Shown here piece by piece: positions 57,401-60,524 of a stretch of DNA of 64,000 bases. The notes beneath the pieces were generated by a model. The model made no database searches and was not told where the DNA came from. It worked only from the letters and a program-made list of their open reading frames with translations. Both the position numbers and the translations under genes were made by a program. Source of the stretch: Lucinisca nassula (Eukaryota > Mollusca > Bivalvia > Lucinida > Lucinidae); contig OY757014.1 of assembly GCA_963580285.1 (NCBI GenBank), forward strand, positions 17,078,334 to 17,142,333, in the 5' to 3' direction. How positions within the stretch are numbered: position 1 is the first letter of the stretch; each line of letters opens with the position of its first letter.

Positions 57401-60090
57401 ATGCCTGTATGTTCTAAACTCTAAGACAAATTCAATTGATACTTACATCAATTTTGCATACCAGTCCAAACATTTCATTGATGCATACCCCACCATGCTG
57501 CTTTAGTAACATTGATGCCCCACCCCTTCAGTAACTTTGATGCCCTCACTTCCTTGGTCCATTTAGAAATTTTATGTTTGGTTTAGCTTTTACAAGCACA
57601 TTTATAGATTCTTATAGCTTCTTGACTTCTTCATACAAGCTCAAAAGATATATTGGAGGGTGGTGCTGGTCGCTCTCTCTAGTTTTTAATAGCATAAACT
57701 TTGGGAATGAAAACTGACGTTTAACCAGAGTGCTCTGTATTATGTCCTGCTCTTTCAGAACTGTCACAGAGGTACCCAAGGCTCTTGATGATCCCAGAGC
57801 AAGAAGCAACAGTCCTGTTCCAATACCACACAACCTCTTGATAAAACAGCAAGCGAGGAAAGCTCCTTTGGTGTCCAGCATGTTGAAACAGCGATCAGTG
57901 CATCAGACTATACAAGGAGTTGGTGGTGTAAAATATCCCCTGGTTCATAGTGAGACAGCTTCATCATCAGGTGGATTACTAATGAAATTACAGACGACCA
58001 GGACAGTGACATCTAGTGGTGAAGAGAAAAGTGTTGTGTCAGTTACATCTCTTGGTTCTGATCAGCAGAGTTTGAAAAGACCTGTGTTGAACTTAGCATC
58101 AGATAGTAATGATGTTATGATTGAAAGTAGCCCGCCTAAGAAACAGAAAATTGTGCTTACACCTGGCCAGAGACAGGCCCAAGCTCAGGCCCAGGCCAGA
58201 ACCCTGGCACAGATCCGTGCTCAGACTCAAGCAGCCAGACTTCAGAAATCTCAGAGTAATGAAAGTAAATCACACAAGGTACAAGTATCTGTGCCAGGCA
58301 TTGTTTCATCTGGATCAGGTATATTGCCAGTGCCAACAGTGGTCCAACACAAGATACAATCTCCACAAAGGATACAGTCCCCTACCCAAAGCATTCAGTC
58401 CCCAACCCAGAGAATTCACTCGTCTCCTCAGAGGATGCAGGCGTCCCCGCAGAGGATTCAGATATCACCACAGAGAATACAGTCACCGGGCAAGGAACAA
58501 AATATCACAAAGGCTGTAGTGTTAAATGTTTCTCAACCGGTTGCACCTATGAGATCTCCAACAAGAACTCTAGCTCAGATCAAGTCACAGACACAGGCTG
58601 CAAAAGCTAAGGCTCAAGGACAGACTAGAACTCTTGCTCAGATCAAAGCAGAGACTAAGGCAAGAGTTCACACAGTACAACATCAACAAGCTATGGCTCA
58701 AGCAAAACTCCATGCACACTTGCTAGCAAAAGCTCACGGACACTCTCCACCTTCACCAACAGCACTCTTAATTCCTGCAGAAACCAAACAAAAACAGCCA
58801 ATAAAACCACAACAGGGTGGAAAACCACAAACTCAAACTGTGAACTTAAAAATGGAAAGGGTTGAAGCCTCTGTCGAAGGTGTGAATTTGAAGCGGTCTT
58901 TAGAAATTTGTGAACAAGCATTGGCTCAAAGCCAGAAAAATGTTCCTAATACTATGGTGTCATTATTACAGAAGCCTGTAGCTTCACCATTGCCACCACA
59001 GTGTAACAGTGAAGTAAATGTAGCTAATGTTTCTCCCCAGAAAACTATTGTGCAACAAGGTAATAAGACAGTATCACAGATATTACAAGAGAAAAGTCTT
59101 GCAGCTAGTCAGAGTGTTCAGAAACCCTCAAGTGCCTCCAAACTTGTACTGACTCCCACAGTACAGGCTGATTCTAAGTTAAGTGTTACCCCACCTGGTG
59201 GAGAGACAAAAAGTAGTACCTTTATCAAGCCATCTGTGTCACAAACTTCCCCTGTGTCAAATATCAGTGGTACTAATGTGTCATTTGTACGTCTGCCTCC
59301 ACCTGTGGTGTCATACGTTGCTGGCATACAACCAGCAGTATTTAACGTTCCAGCCACACATTATGTTGTTTCCTCGTCAGCTGCTGCTGCTCAACAAAAC
59401 CTCTTGCAGCAGCTGATAAAGTCTGCTGCAGGTTCTGTAAATAGTTCAGCAGATCTCACACAACAGCGTGCTGCAAGTGCTCCTCCAACACAGAAAGTAG
59501 TTCATGGTATTCCTGTAAAAACAACTGGAACTGCTACTTTAGTTAGATCTGCCAGTGTTGGTAATGATTCAGTTTCAATGGAAGAAAATGTTCAGAAGGC
59601 AAATAAACCAGGACAAAAAGAAATAATTTTTCAGATTCCAAAAGAACAGGTGAATTTTTTAGCCAAAGCGGGCACTGCTATCATTCCGGGACTAAATGGT
59701 TCAAGCAAAAATCATCAAGTGATTCTAGATCCATCCGGAAATAAATTTGTGTCAACTCAGTTGCTAGGGTCAATAGCAAGTTCACCAGCTCAAGTTATAC
59801 ATGTTGGTAGCAGTGCCCAGTCAAATGTATTTAAATTAAGTAGCAGTTCAGTGACCCAGTCTACAAATAATACAATTGTAGTTACTTCCCCTGAACAACT
59901 GTCTGGAGATATTGTGGACTCCAAAACGCAACCATTGGTAGTGAAAGAAACCGCAGATAAAAGTGATGCAAAGTCAGATTGTGCTTGTAACTTGAAAGGG
60001 ATGATTACATGTAAAAAGTGTGGGGCTTTCTGTCATAATGACTGCATGGGTCCTTCCAAACTGTGTGTGACTTGTTTGATTACGACCTGA
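9345..60090 (+). CDS. ASXL: Additional sex combs-like protein, whole gene (12 coding exons)
   Basis: Joining the twelve exons listed separately gives 3579 nt, 1192 residues plus stop, with every splice phase consistent. Domains: HARE-HTH at about 17-89 (RTWAEAAKI across exon 1, [14 protein letters not shown] and [11 protein letters not shown] in exon 3); a basic stretch near 180-200 ([13 protein letters not shown]); DEUBAD at about 304-415 ([21 protein letters not shown] with the NEF motif at 363-365, [11 protein letters not shown]); a low-complexity Gln/Ser/Ala-rich region; and a C-terminal PHD finger at 1157-1188. In the known family, ASXL proteins are nuclear chromatin cofactors: DEUBAD binds and activates the BAP1/Calypso deubiquitinase that removes ubiquitin from histone H2A, and HARE-HTH is a predicted DNA-binding fold. 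The protein is shorter than human ASXL1 (1541 residues), mostly in the disordered part. An in-frame stop at 9321 supports the start. Alternative first exons and isoforms cannot be excluded. Confidence 0.93.
9636..9824 (+). mobile_element. tRNA-derived SINE
   Basis: An A-box-like CTCAGTGGTTATTGCA and a B-box-like GGTTTGATCCC are spaced as in a tRNA promoter, followed by an unrelated body. It is cut at its 3' side by the SINE copy at 9834. A second partial copy lies at about 10206-10350, with GGTTTGATCCCCGG. Confidence 0.7.
9834..10133 (+). mobile_element. 300-bp SINE copy (CCCCGTCAACACTG family)
   Basis: Starts TTTTGTTTGATTTGAGG, contains TTTAACGTCCCCGTCAACAC and ends GCCCCTATGGGCGGGGGC. It is flanked by a short target-site duplication, TGTAACTAG, at 9825-9833 and 10134-10142. 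The oligo(CAAA) end lies at the left, so the retroposon is read on the minus strand. Confidence 0.82.
10206..10350 (+). mobile_element. Partial tRNA-derived SINE
   Basis: Shares TAGAGGTC-TTGGTTTGATCCCC and the downstream AATTTCG-TGTCCGAACA pattern with the copy at 9636. The A-box part is missing. Confidence 0.6.
12184..12488 (-). mobile_element. 300-bp SINE copy
   Basis: Reverse-oriented relative to the copy at 9834: starts near GCTTGAAGAAATATATGGGC and ends with ACGTTAAACCTCAAATC followed by an A-rich tail. The flanking duplication is not clear. Confidence 0.78.
12493..13536. repeat. 1-kb foldback palindrome
   Basis: The left end GGTCGGGTATAAAAGCCAAG is the exact complement of the right end, CTTGGCTTTTATACCCGACC. 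The arms, each about 520 bp, stay alignable (very roughly 75-80%) to a centre near 13015. The inner motif ATTTTTCCGAAATC is present in both arms. No coding frame was seen. Confidence 0.88.
13537..13746 (+). pseudogene. LINE-A 3' coding fragment, second copy
   Basis: The + strand translation includes [18 protein letters not shown] and [15 protein letters not shown], matching the minus-strand end of LINE-A (about 690-520). It is 5'-truncated, abuts the foldback palindrome and ends in a stop at 13744-13746. Confidence 0.82.
13752..13842 (+). repeat. Left palindromic terminal array
   Basis: Two full dyad units and a half unit of CTATTGACAGCCGGCTGTCG, separated by AATTC spacers. Confidence 0.9.
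14165..16294 (+). mobile_element. Pearl/Helitron-like element pair with tandem core
   Basis: It starts with TAGCTCACCTGAGCCG, a head hairpin, followed by a polypyrimidine GTCTGTCTGTTGTCTG stretch. A second head begins at 15329 (TAGCTCACATGTCACG), and the unit ends with ACAGGTGAGCTA at 16294. The right half has four to five copies of a unit of about 150 bp containing CATGAAGCTTCATCTAG or close variants. A SINE is inserted at 14391-14695. Confidence 0.65.
14391..14695 (+). mobile_element. 300-bp SINE copy
   Basis: Full-length copy with an 11-bp target-site duplication, CCCATATAAGG, at 14380-14390 and 14696-14706, splitting a repeat of the pearl-like element. Confidence 0.9.
16375..16675 (+). 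mobile_element. Helitron-like element, short form (TATACCCCCG family)
   Basis: Begins TATACCCCCGCAAACGAAG with a small head hairpin and the GTCTGTCGT stretch. It ends with GGGGGTATAATT, a hairpin around GGCGCCCGTTAGGCGGC, then AGCT and CTAG. It is the same family as 22391-22956. Confidence 0.65.
16917..17004 (-). repeat. Right palindromic terminal array
   Basis: Inverted counterpart of 13752-13842, with the same GAATTC-linked dyads and ending in CCACTTCC before TTAAA. Confidence 0.9.
17321..18498. mobile_element. Possible pogo/Tigger-like remnant
   Basis: The left side has GACTCTCGTTATCTCGACC and repeated TATCTCGACC phrases; the right side has the inverted GGTTCGAGATAACGATCG and CGACTGTA. 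Inverted CTCGTTATCTCGA-type ends are common in pogo-like elements. No transposase frame was seen inside. Confidence 0.45.
18503..18637 (+). pseudogene. Mariner transposase C-terminal fragment
   Basis: An open + frame reads [17 protein letters not shown], then [13 protein letters not shown], and ends in TAA. This matches the general C-terminal pattern of mariner transposases (a short helix, then WxKCV and a terminal acidic-aromatic stretch). The DDD catalytic region is absent. Confidence 0.7.
18721..18935 (-). mobile_element. 300-bp SINE copy, truncated
   Basis: Reverse-oriented copy with GCTTGAAGAAATAAATGGGC. It lacks the tail half; a hairpin-core remnant follows. Confidence 0.65.
18936..19102 (-). 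mobile_element. MITE fragment related to 11804-12183
   Basis: GCACTGTTTGCCACTGATCC followed by CAGCTATTTTAGGCACAA and ending near GCCAGCCTTAGCC. The same words occur inverted at 11807-12030 (CCTAAGGCTGACACGAT, CCTAAAATAGCTGGATC). Confidence 0.55.
19231..19313 (+). CDS. ASXL: ASXL coding exon 2
   Basis: Codons 26-52 plus two bases. It reads [20 protein letters not shown], the second helix part of HARE-HTH. Acceptor TTTACAG, donor GTACTG. Confidence 0.93.
19371..19581. mobile_element. Tc1/mariner-like hairpin MITE
   Basis: Begins TACAGTAAAATTCC and holds an inner perfect hairpin made of GGGACTGTTCAAAAGTGGTC and its complement. The right end is diverged. Full partner at 63050-63245. Confidence 0.75.
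19818..19990 (+). mobile_element. tRNA-derived SINE
   Basis: A B-box-like GGTTCGATTCC at about 19859, an A-box-like region upstream, then a body with TGGTGGGATGTAAAACTCAA. Confidence 0.55.
20347..20900. mobile_element. Hairpin-core MITE split by a SINE
   Basis: TTAAGGGTTAAG at the left, then a degenerate hairpin core (CAGACCCAGATCAGACC / GATCAGGGTCTCTAC), then CTTTTGGACTTCTT. The SINE at 20499-20780 interrupts it, after which the MITE resumes with GGACTTCTTGCAGG. Partial relatives lie near 32360-32555 and 62000-62175. Confidence 0.6.
20499..20780 (-). mobile_element. 300-bp SINE copy
   Basis: Reverse-oriented, with a 14-bp target-site duplication CTTTTGGACTTCTT at 20485-20498 and 20781-20794 and an oligo(CAAA) tail next to the right duplication. 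This is the clearest retroposition signature in the window. Confidence 0.93.
20993..21205. mobile_element. TTAA hairpin MITE (GGCTTC core)
   Basis: TTAACCCTTGTTCTGCTGAG at the left and ACAAGGGTTAA at the right. The centre is a hairpin, GATCAGATGGCTTC / GAAGCCATCTGATC, flanked by TGTAGATCC and GGATCTACA. Confidence 0.8.
21372..21670 (-). mobile_element. 300-bp SINE copy
   Basis: Reverse-oriented with an A-rich tail, bounded by an imperfect duplication, CTTAATAGCGC at 21361 and CTTGATAGTGC at 21671, so it is older than the copies with exact duplications. Confidence 0.78.
21783..21955 (+). mobile_element. 300-bp SINE, partial copy
   Basis: Contains CATTGCTTCCAATTTTGTGG through GGTTTACTAGTACTCGTGTG; both ends are missing. 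Confidence 0.7.
22090..22340. mobile_element. TTAA hairpin MITE (CTGCTCC core)
   Basis: Left TTAACCCTTAAGATGC and right GGCATCTTCAGGGTCAA are imperfect inverted ends. The core hairpin is GTGGACCCTGATCAGACTGC / GCAGTCTGATCTGGGTCCAC with a CTCCTAGAGGA loop region, nearly perfect over 30 bp per arm. Relatives lie at about 53760-53990 and 53985-54226, and partly at 39645-40085. Confidence 0.82.
22391..22956 (+). mobile_element. Helitron-like element (TATACCCCCG family) with tandem core
   Basis: Starts TATACCCCCGGCATATGAAG, followed by a GTCTGTCTGTCTGTGTGTCC stretch and three units of about 165 bp with TTTTGTGTCAAAGAT and AAGGGCCAAGGGGTCAGGCC. It ends GGGGGTATAC, then the hairpin GTGCCCAACTGGGCAC, six bases and CTAG, as Helitron 3' ends do. 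Confidence 0.72.
23024..23132 (+). CDS. ASXL: ASXL coding exon 3
   Basis: Codons 53-89. It reads [14 protein letters not shown] and [14 protein letters not shown], the conserved C-terminal half of HARE-HTH. Acceptor TTCCACAG, donor GTGAGT, ending in phase 0. Confidence 0.95.
23309..23548. mobile_element. Hairpin MITE (CCATTGCAT family, GCCGC core)
   Basis: ACCCCATTGCATACGGGAAA at the left and GGTTAA at the right. The core is CAGATCAGACGCCGC / GCGGCATCTGATCAGG. A close copy lies at 61005-61242. Confidence 0.75.
23974..24281 (+). mobile_element. 300-bp SINE copy
   Basis: Flanked by a near-exact 13-bp duplication, GCAGAAGATTCAG at 23961-23973 and GCAGAAGATTTAG at 24282-24294. Confidence 0.88.
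24311..24490. mobile_element. Tc1/mariner-like hairpin MITE, degraded
   Basis: GCAGTAAAATCCCTATATTA at the left and TGGTCTTAATAGGGGAATTT at the right match the ends of the 63050 copy. The inner hairpin has been mostly lost. Confidence 0.65.
24640..24830. mobile_element. MITE with a near-perfect 34-bp-arm hairpin
   Basis: The arms start AATGTATAGATTATATAG and mirror at CTATATAATCTATACATT, centred near 24721. Words such as ACCGTGTTA and ATCCAAA recur on both sides. No duplication was identified. Confidence 0.65.
24851..24974 (+). CDS. ASXL: ASXL coding exon 4
   Basis: Codons 90-130 plus one base: [16 protein letters not shown] and on to [11 protein letters not shown]. It follows HARE-HTH and is acidic. 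Acceptor TTTTCAG, donor GTTTGT. Less conserved, but the phase and open frame fit. Confidence 0.82.
25019..25245. mobile_element. TTAA hairpin MITE (TTTTTGTACC family)
   Basis: Ends TTAACCCTTTTTGTACCAAA and TATGAAATGGGTTAA, with the hairpin core GTAGGCCCAGATCAGACG / CGTCTAATCTGGGCCTGC. The TTAA flank and CCC ends resemble piggyBac-type MITEs. Confidence 0.8.
25335..25640. mobile_element. Hairpin MITE (TGCCACA core)
   Basis: The core at 25569-25631 is GGCCCAGATCAGATGCCACA / TGTGGCATCTGATCAGG. Upstream words such as TTATCAATCAAC and CTGTGATGTCATAGTGCTGT recur in part near 20100-20280, so the whole unit is a dispersed family. Confidence 0.6.
25764..26008. mobile_element. MITE with CCCCGCCAAGCGA inverted ends
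   Basis: Left ATGAGCCCCGCCAAGCGAAT and right ATCGCTTGACGGGGCCCATA are imperfect inverted repeats. Near the right end is a GC-rich hairpin at 25894-25965 with arms of about 32 bp (GCGAGCAGCGAAGGTTC and its complement). Confidence 0.78.
26243..26438. mobile_element. TTAA hairpin MITE (CTGCTGAAT family)
   Basis: TTAACCCTTATCCTGCTGAA at the left and GGATTAGGATTAA at the right, with a core GTAGATCCTGATCAG / CTGATCTGGATCTAC. Another member is at 61306-61468 in the opposite orientation. Confidence 0.76.
26587..26829 (+). CDS. ASXL: ASXL coding exon 5
   Basis: Codons 131-211 with split ends. It contains [18 protein letters not shown] and a basic tract [13 protein letters not shown] that may be a nuclear localisation signal. 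Acceptor GTTACAG, donor GTATGG. Confidence 0.88.
26873..27112. mobile_element. MITE with GGGGAATGGAAACACC inverted ends
   Basis: Left TAAGGGGAATGGAAACACC and the complement of the right end match closely, and GGGAGACAAC recurs inverted inside. A central hairpin at 26956-26995 has 19-bp arms, AAGGGAAGAATTTGCTCC and complement. Confidence 0.75.
27456..27612. mobile_element. Small MITE (GTATTTTGTGA family)
   Basis: GTATTTTGTGATAAATGAAG at the left, TCACAAAATG at the right, and an inner hairpin built on GTGGGTATTCATTAGGACTG. The sister copy is at 39126-39271. Confidence 0.72.
27656..27861 (+). CDS. ASXL: ASXL coding exon 6
   Basis: Codons 212-280, ending in phase 0. It contains an acidic, hydrophobic stretch [13 protein letters not shown] at about 241-253, like a SUMO-interaction motif, and [20 protein letters not shown]. 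Acceptor TTTTTAG, donor GTACTT. Confidence 0.88.
27871..30788 (+). mobile_element. Pearl/Helitron-like element with two tandem arrays
   Basis: Starts TAGCTCACCTGACCG with a head hairpin (GACCGAAGGTC) and a GTCGTCCGTCGTCCGTCG stretch. The first array (about 27960-28650) has about five units of 145 bp containing GGTCCAATCATCATC. The second (about 28690-30600) has twelve units of about 165 bp containing GATTTTTGGTATGAAGC-type words (TATGAAGCTTCATCTAGTGG). It ends in the hairpin AGGGCCATCATGGCCCT followed by CTTG. It starts 9 bp inside intron 6. Confidence 0.8.
30832..31045. mobile_element. TTAA hairpin MITE (TTTTTGTACC family)
   Basis: Left TTAACCCATTTTGTACCAG and right GTACAAAAAGAGTTAA; core GTAGACCCAGATCAGACACC / GGTGTCTGATCAGGGCCTAC. 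Confidence 0.82.
31150..31870 (+). repeat. Degenerate tandem array
   Basis: About four diverged units of roughly 200 bp sharing GTGACCTTGACCTTATTTTC-type and GAACAAATCATTAAACTTTG-type words. It resembles a decayed pearl-like core; no clear ends. Confidence 0.55.
32584..32697 (+). CDS. ASXL: ASXL coding exon 7
   Basis: Codons 281-318. It reads PRKRTTKK, then [15 protein letters not shown], the conserved start of the DEUBAD domain. Acceptor TATTTCAG, donor GTATTA, phase 0 at both ends. Confidence 0.95.
33112..34790 (+). mobile_element. Pearl-like element with 160-bp tandem core
   Basis: The head carries CCCCGAAAATTTTTTTTTCGG and the stretch GTCTGTCTGTCCATCTGTC. About nine units follow, each with TCAATAACTTTCTTATTTT, GGCAGAAATGTTAACCA and CAAAGGTCAAGGTCATACTT. 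Short frames in it are by-products of the repeat. The end is not sharply defined. Confidence 0.7.
35580..37850 (+). mobile_element. Pearl-like element with 140-bp tandem core, interrupted
   Basis: Starts at GTCCCTGGTAGCGATAGCGG and has six or more units with CATAACTTTTGAACC, CATATTTGGCATGTAGG and TGACCTTGACCTTTGACC. The element at 36473-37658 is inserted in it; after the insertion one more unit follows and it ends near the hairpin CATGCCCGGGGGCATG. Confidence 0.7.
36473..37658 (+). mobile_element. Helitron-like element (AGGGCCCCG family) with tandem core
   Basis: Starts AGGGCCCCGCACTGAAAGTG and ends CGGGGCCCTAGTCAG, with the terminal hairpin GTCAGTTTCACTGAC, AGCT and CTAG. The head GAAAGTGTGGGTGCCCTATA occurs four times, interleaved with units carrying ATGGAGTGTTGCGCGCAAG. 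A 129-bp minimal form is at 46750-46878. Confidence 0.78.
38492..38601 (+). CDS. ASXL: ASXL coding exon 8
   Basis: Codons 319-354 plus two bases: [19 protein letters not shown] and [15 protein letters not shown], the middle of DEUBAD. Acceptor TTTTTCAG, donor GTATGC. Confidence 0.95.
39126..39271. mobile_element. Small MITE (GTATTTTGTGA family)
   Basis: The ends GTATTTTGTGA and TCACAAAATAC are exact inverted repeats. An inner imperfect hairpin is built on GTTGTGGGTATTCATTAGAA. Confidence 0.8.
39693..39868 (-). repeat. Diverged inverted copy of the 190-bp repeat
   Basis: Shares GTTTTCTGGGCCAGACTGGC and TACACTATGATG-type words with the pair at 1145-1615, in reverse orientation. It sits inside a decayed hairpin MITE (about 39645-40085). 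Confidence 0.7.
40090..40700. other. No gene; possible SINE and unclassified repeat
   Basis: 40130-40215 has tRNA-like words (TGGCCTAGTGGATATTAGG). 40235-40370 repeats GAACCGATTTT and TCGGT motifs. No frame resembles a protein. Confidence 0.35.
40701..44149 (+). mobile_element. Pearl/Helitron-like element with a long 165-bp array
   Basis: Starts TAGCTCACCTGTCACATAG with a head hairpin (GTCACATAGTGAC). About seventeen units of about 165 bp follow, each with AAATCTTCTTCTCTGAAACC and CAGGGCCCAGAGCTTAGAT; the last few are diverged. It ends in the hairpin AGGGCCATTGGGCCCT followed by CTTG, the same terminal design as 27871-30788. Minus-strand open frames of 60-95 codons come from the repeat period. 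Confidence 0.8.
43883..44053 (+). mobile_element. 300-bp SINE, partial copy
   Basis: Begins TTTTGTTTGATTTGAGG and stops after ACCGCTTTGCCTGA, inserted in the last units of the array at 40701-44149. Confidence 0.7.
44150..45298. other. No feature recognised
   Basis: End of intron 8. It includes a (GT)n tract near 44600-44616 and two direct words GAAAATGAAAGTAGATGAAA near 44870. No coding or element signature was seen. Confidence 0.45.
45299..45372 (+). CDS. ASXL: ASXL coding exon 9
   Basis: Codons 355-379 with split ends: [18 protein letters not shown] and RERLAE. It contains the NEF motif (363-365) characteristic of DEUBAD in ASXL proteins. Acceptor TTTCAG, donor GTAACT. Confidence 0.95.
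45976..46143 (-). mobile_element. tRNA-Thr-like SINE
   Basis: On the minus strand: A-box-like TGGTATAGTGGTTACGC, an anticodon-arm-like CTTGTAAACCAGGG, and a B-box-like GGATCGATCCC, then a body ending in CACTCACGCC-type words. The anticodon arm resembles tRNA-Thr(TGT). Confidence 0.75.
46750..46878 (+). mobile_element. Minimal Helitron-like element (AGGGCCCCG family)
   Basis: It carries the same head (GAAAGTGTGGGTGCCCTATA), GTCTGTCC stretch, CGGGGCCCTAGTCAG and terminal hairpin plus CTAG as 36473-37658, but no tandem core. Confidence 0.82.
46879..46940 (+). repeat. SINE tail-like sequence
   Basis: GTTGACAGGGACTTTAAACC followed by ATAAATCAACCAACCAAC resembles a SINE 3' tail without a head. 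Confidence 0.45.
47931..48146 (+). mobile_element. 300-bp SINE, partial copy
   Basis: TTTGTTTGTTTGAATTGAGG to GCAGTTTACCACCACTCATG; the terminal GCCCCTATGGGC part is missing. Confidence 0.72.
48369..48669 (+). mobile_element. 300-bp SINE copy
   Basis: Full length, with an 11-bp duplication CCCATATATGG at 48358-48368 and 48670-48680. The short open frames over it are by-products. Confidence 0.92.
48955..49252 (+). mobile_element. 300-bp SINE copy
   Basis: Full length, with a 15-bp duplication ATGTCCATCAGATAA at 48940-48954 and 49253-49267. Confidence 0.92.
49268..49960. other. No feature recognised
   Basis: Intron 9 sequence without a clear element; a decayed hairpin-core word (GTGTAGACCCTGATCAGATG) occurs near 49716. 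Confidence 0.45.
49963..50174. mobile_element. TTAA hairpin MITE (TTTTTGTACC family)
   Basis: TTAACCCTTTTTGTACCAAA at the left and GTACAAAATGGGTTAA at the right; one arm of the core hairpin has been partly deleted (GTGTAGGTTCTGTGGC). Confidence 0.78.
50605..50690. repeat. AT-rich hairpin before exon 10
   Basis: AATATCAAAAATATTTCATT and its complement form arms of about 36 bp, including GTGTGTTGAAAA/TTTTCAACACA, centred near 50647. It ends about 35 bp before the exon 10 acceptor. Confidence 0.75.
50723..50799 (+). CDS. ASXL: ASXL coding exon 10
   Basis: Codons 380-405: [19 protein letters not shown] and KIDPWK, the charged helix in the C-terminal half of DEUBAD. Acceptor ATTACAG, donor GTAAGC. 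Confidence 0.92.
50833..51362 (+). repeat. Degraded element related to 51363 and 56046
   Basis: GTTGTGCTTGCTATTGGCAT, TACCGAAATGACATTAAG and a GTACGTCCGTCC stretch match the head of the element at 56046. The tandem core is missing. Confidence 0.5.
51363..51830 (+). mobile_element. Pearl-like element, short array
   Basis: Head TTTGTCGCGCCTGCTATTAG, then two to three units of about 170 bp with GCGTTCACCCTAATGGT, TATCTGGGGATGAC-type and TTGACCTTGACCTACATTTC words. Longer relative at 56046-57345. Confidence 0.65.
51919..53164. mobile_element. Element with GCACGACCCGC inverted ends and tandem core
   Basis: GCACGACCCGC (51919-51929) and GCGGGTCGTGC (53154-53164) are exact inverted ends, each next to a small hairpin (CGACTGAAGTCG; TTCAGCTGAA). 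Three units of about 150 bp with GAAAATTGGTGATAGTGAC and TATAGCCTCGCCGAGGCG, plus two units with ACATGACCAAAATGGC, lie inside. Confidence 0.7.
53210..53460. repeat. Direct repeat, about 130 bp, two copies
   Basis: TTAAAGATCATGCATTAATA-type words (AAAGATCATGCATTAATAAA) and CTACAAAATATATTTTAGG occur twice, near 53230-53330 and 53350-53450. Confidence 0.7.
53760..54226. mobile_element. Two decayed hairpin MITEs (CTGCTCC type), inverted pair
   Basis: 53760-53990 has CTGAATCTTCTTGCAAAC and GGAGCAGTCAGATCTGGGTC; 53985-54226 has CAGACTGCTCCTC, GATCAGGGTCCACA and CTTAAGGGTTTAA. GTCGTCTGCTTTGTTGTC appears at the junction. Both match 22090-22340. Confidence 0.65.
54399..54700 (+). mobile_element. 300-bp SINE copy
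   Basis: Full length, with a 13-bp duplication GTCTTCAGATATG at 54386-54398 and 54701-54713. Confidence 0.92.
54977..55180. mobile_element. TTAA hairpin MITE (TTTTTGTACC family)
   Basis: TTAACCCATTTTGTACCGGA at the left; the right end GATGGTACCAAAAGC has lost its TTAA. The core stem is partly deleted. Confidence 0.72.
55219..55250 (+). CDS. ASXL: ASXL coding exon 11 (microexon)
   Basis: A 32-nt exon, codons 406-415 plus two bases: [10 protein letters not shown]. It lies at the end of DEUBAD. Acceptor TTTTCAG, donor GTAAGT. Its phase links exons 10 and 12 exactly; skipping it would shift the frame. Confidence 0.85.
55297..55462 (-). mobile_element. tRNA-Thr-like SINE
   Basis: Second copy of the family at 45976: minus strand TGGTGTAGTGAGTAAGC, CTTATAAACCAGGGG and a degraded B box, with a GTGTGTATGTGTGTGTTTGA end. 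Confidence 0.7.
55463..56045 (+). repeat. Pearl-like fragments
   Basis: 55745-56040 has diverged units related to 33112-34790 (GAAATTACTTGGCAGAA, ACTTAGAGATCAGAGG). The first 280 bases show only scattered matches to 51363-type units. Confidence 0.5.
56046..57345 (+). mobile_element. Pearl-like element with 170-bp tandem core
   Basis: Head TTTGTCGCACCTACTATTCT, a CATTCGTCCGTCTGTTTGTC stretch, then six units of about 170 bp with AGCGTTCACCCTAATGGTCA, CAAGAACTATAAGAGCTTC and ATGCAAGCATCCATATTTGA. The right end is ill-defined. Confidence 0.72.
57346..57758. other. 3' part of ASXL intron 11
   Basis: Two diverged units with GCCCCAC and TTTTATG-type words (TTGATGCCCCACC, TTAGAAATTTTATG) around 57350-57610; otherwise nothing recognised before the exon 12 acceptor TCTTTCAG. 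Confidence 0.45.
57759..60090 (+). CDS. ASXL: ASXL coding exon 12 (large terminal coding exon)
   Basis: Codons 416-1192 and the TGA stop at 60088-60090, a single 2332-nt open exon. Early residues carry a likely nuclear signal (PPKKQK). Then come three copies of an RTLAQI motif (at about 563, 685 and 706), a run of six SPQRIQ-like repeats (617-659), and a long Ser/Gln/Thr-rich region. The C-terminal PHD finger has eight candidate zinc ligands: C1157, C1159, C1167, C1170, H1175, C1178, C1185, C1188, with [17 protein letters not shown] typical of ASXL. The PHD ends four residues before the stop, as in other ASXL proteins. Other frames over this exon are shadows. Confidence 0.96.
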
Positions 60091-60305
60091 GATTATTTAT
60101 CTGATCTGGGCCCAAGGTTATAAAACTTCTTTCTTGTTCAACTCAAGTAAATCTGAAAATTTCAAACCATGTAAATGCTAAAATTCAACAAATAAGGCTC
60201 CTTTCTCACTTAGATCAGTAGAAAATGAGGTGATAGCCAGATATGACTGACCCAGTGTTTGAAGATAAATAGATAGAAAATGGTATTTGTCATGCTCATT
60301 AACCC
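60091..60305 (+). other. ASXL 3' untranslated region, start
   Basis: Follows the stop. No canonical AATAAA occurs before 60425; a GATAAA variant lies near 60263. The 3' end of the transcript is not determined. Confidence 0.5.
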
Positions 60306-60524
60306 TTAACCCATTTAGTACCAGAATCCCCAAAACGTGTATCCTGGCAAACAGTGCAGGCCCAGATCAGACGCGGCGTCTGATCAGGGCCTCCACTGTT
60401 TGCTAAAAGTTCAGTCATTTTCCAAATAAATTTTGATGAAAACACAACCTGACACCCCTAAATTCTGAAATGAACTCCTGCTATATATAAGGAGGAAGAT
60501 TCCATTTGGTACAAAAAGGGTTAA
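60306..60524. mobile_element. TTAA hairpin MITE (TTTTTGTACC family)
   Basis: TTAACCCATTTAGTACCAGA and TTGGTACAAAAAGGGTTAA are the best preserved ends. The core GGCCCAGATCAGACG / CGTCTGATCAGGGCC has a very short loop. Confidence 0.85.
60425..60430 (+). terminator. Candidate poly(A) signal inside a MITE
   Basis: First canonical AATAAA downstream of the ASXL stop. It is part of the MITE at 60306-60524. Other candidates are near 60989 and 61145. Confidence 0.3.

Noticed and set aside
58121..58519. 132-codon + frame overlapping ASXL exon 12
   Set aside because: It lies in another frame within a repetitive Gln/Ser-coding part of the exon; no family resemblance.
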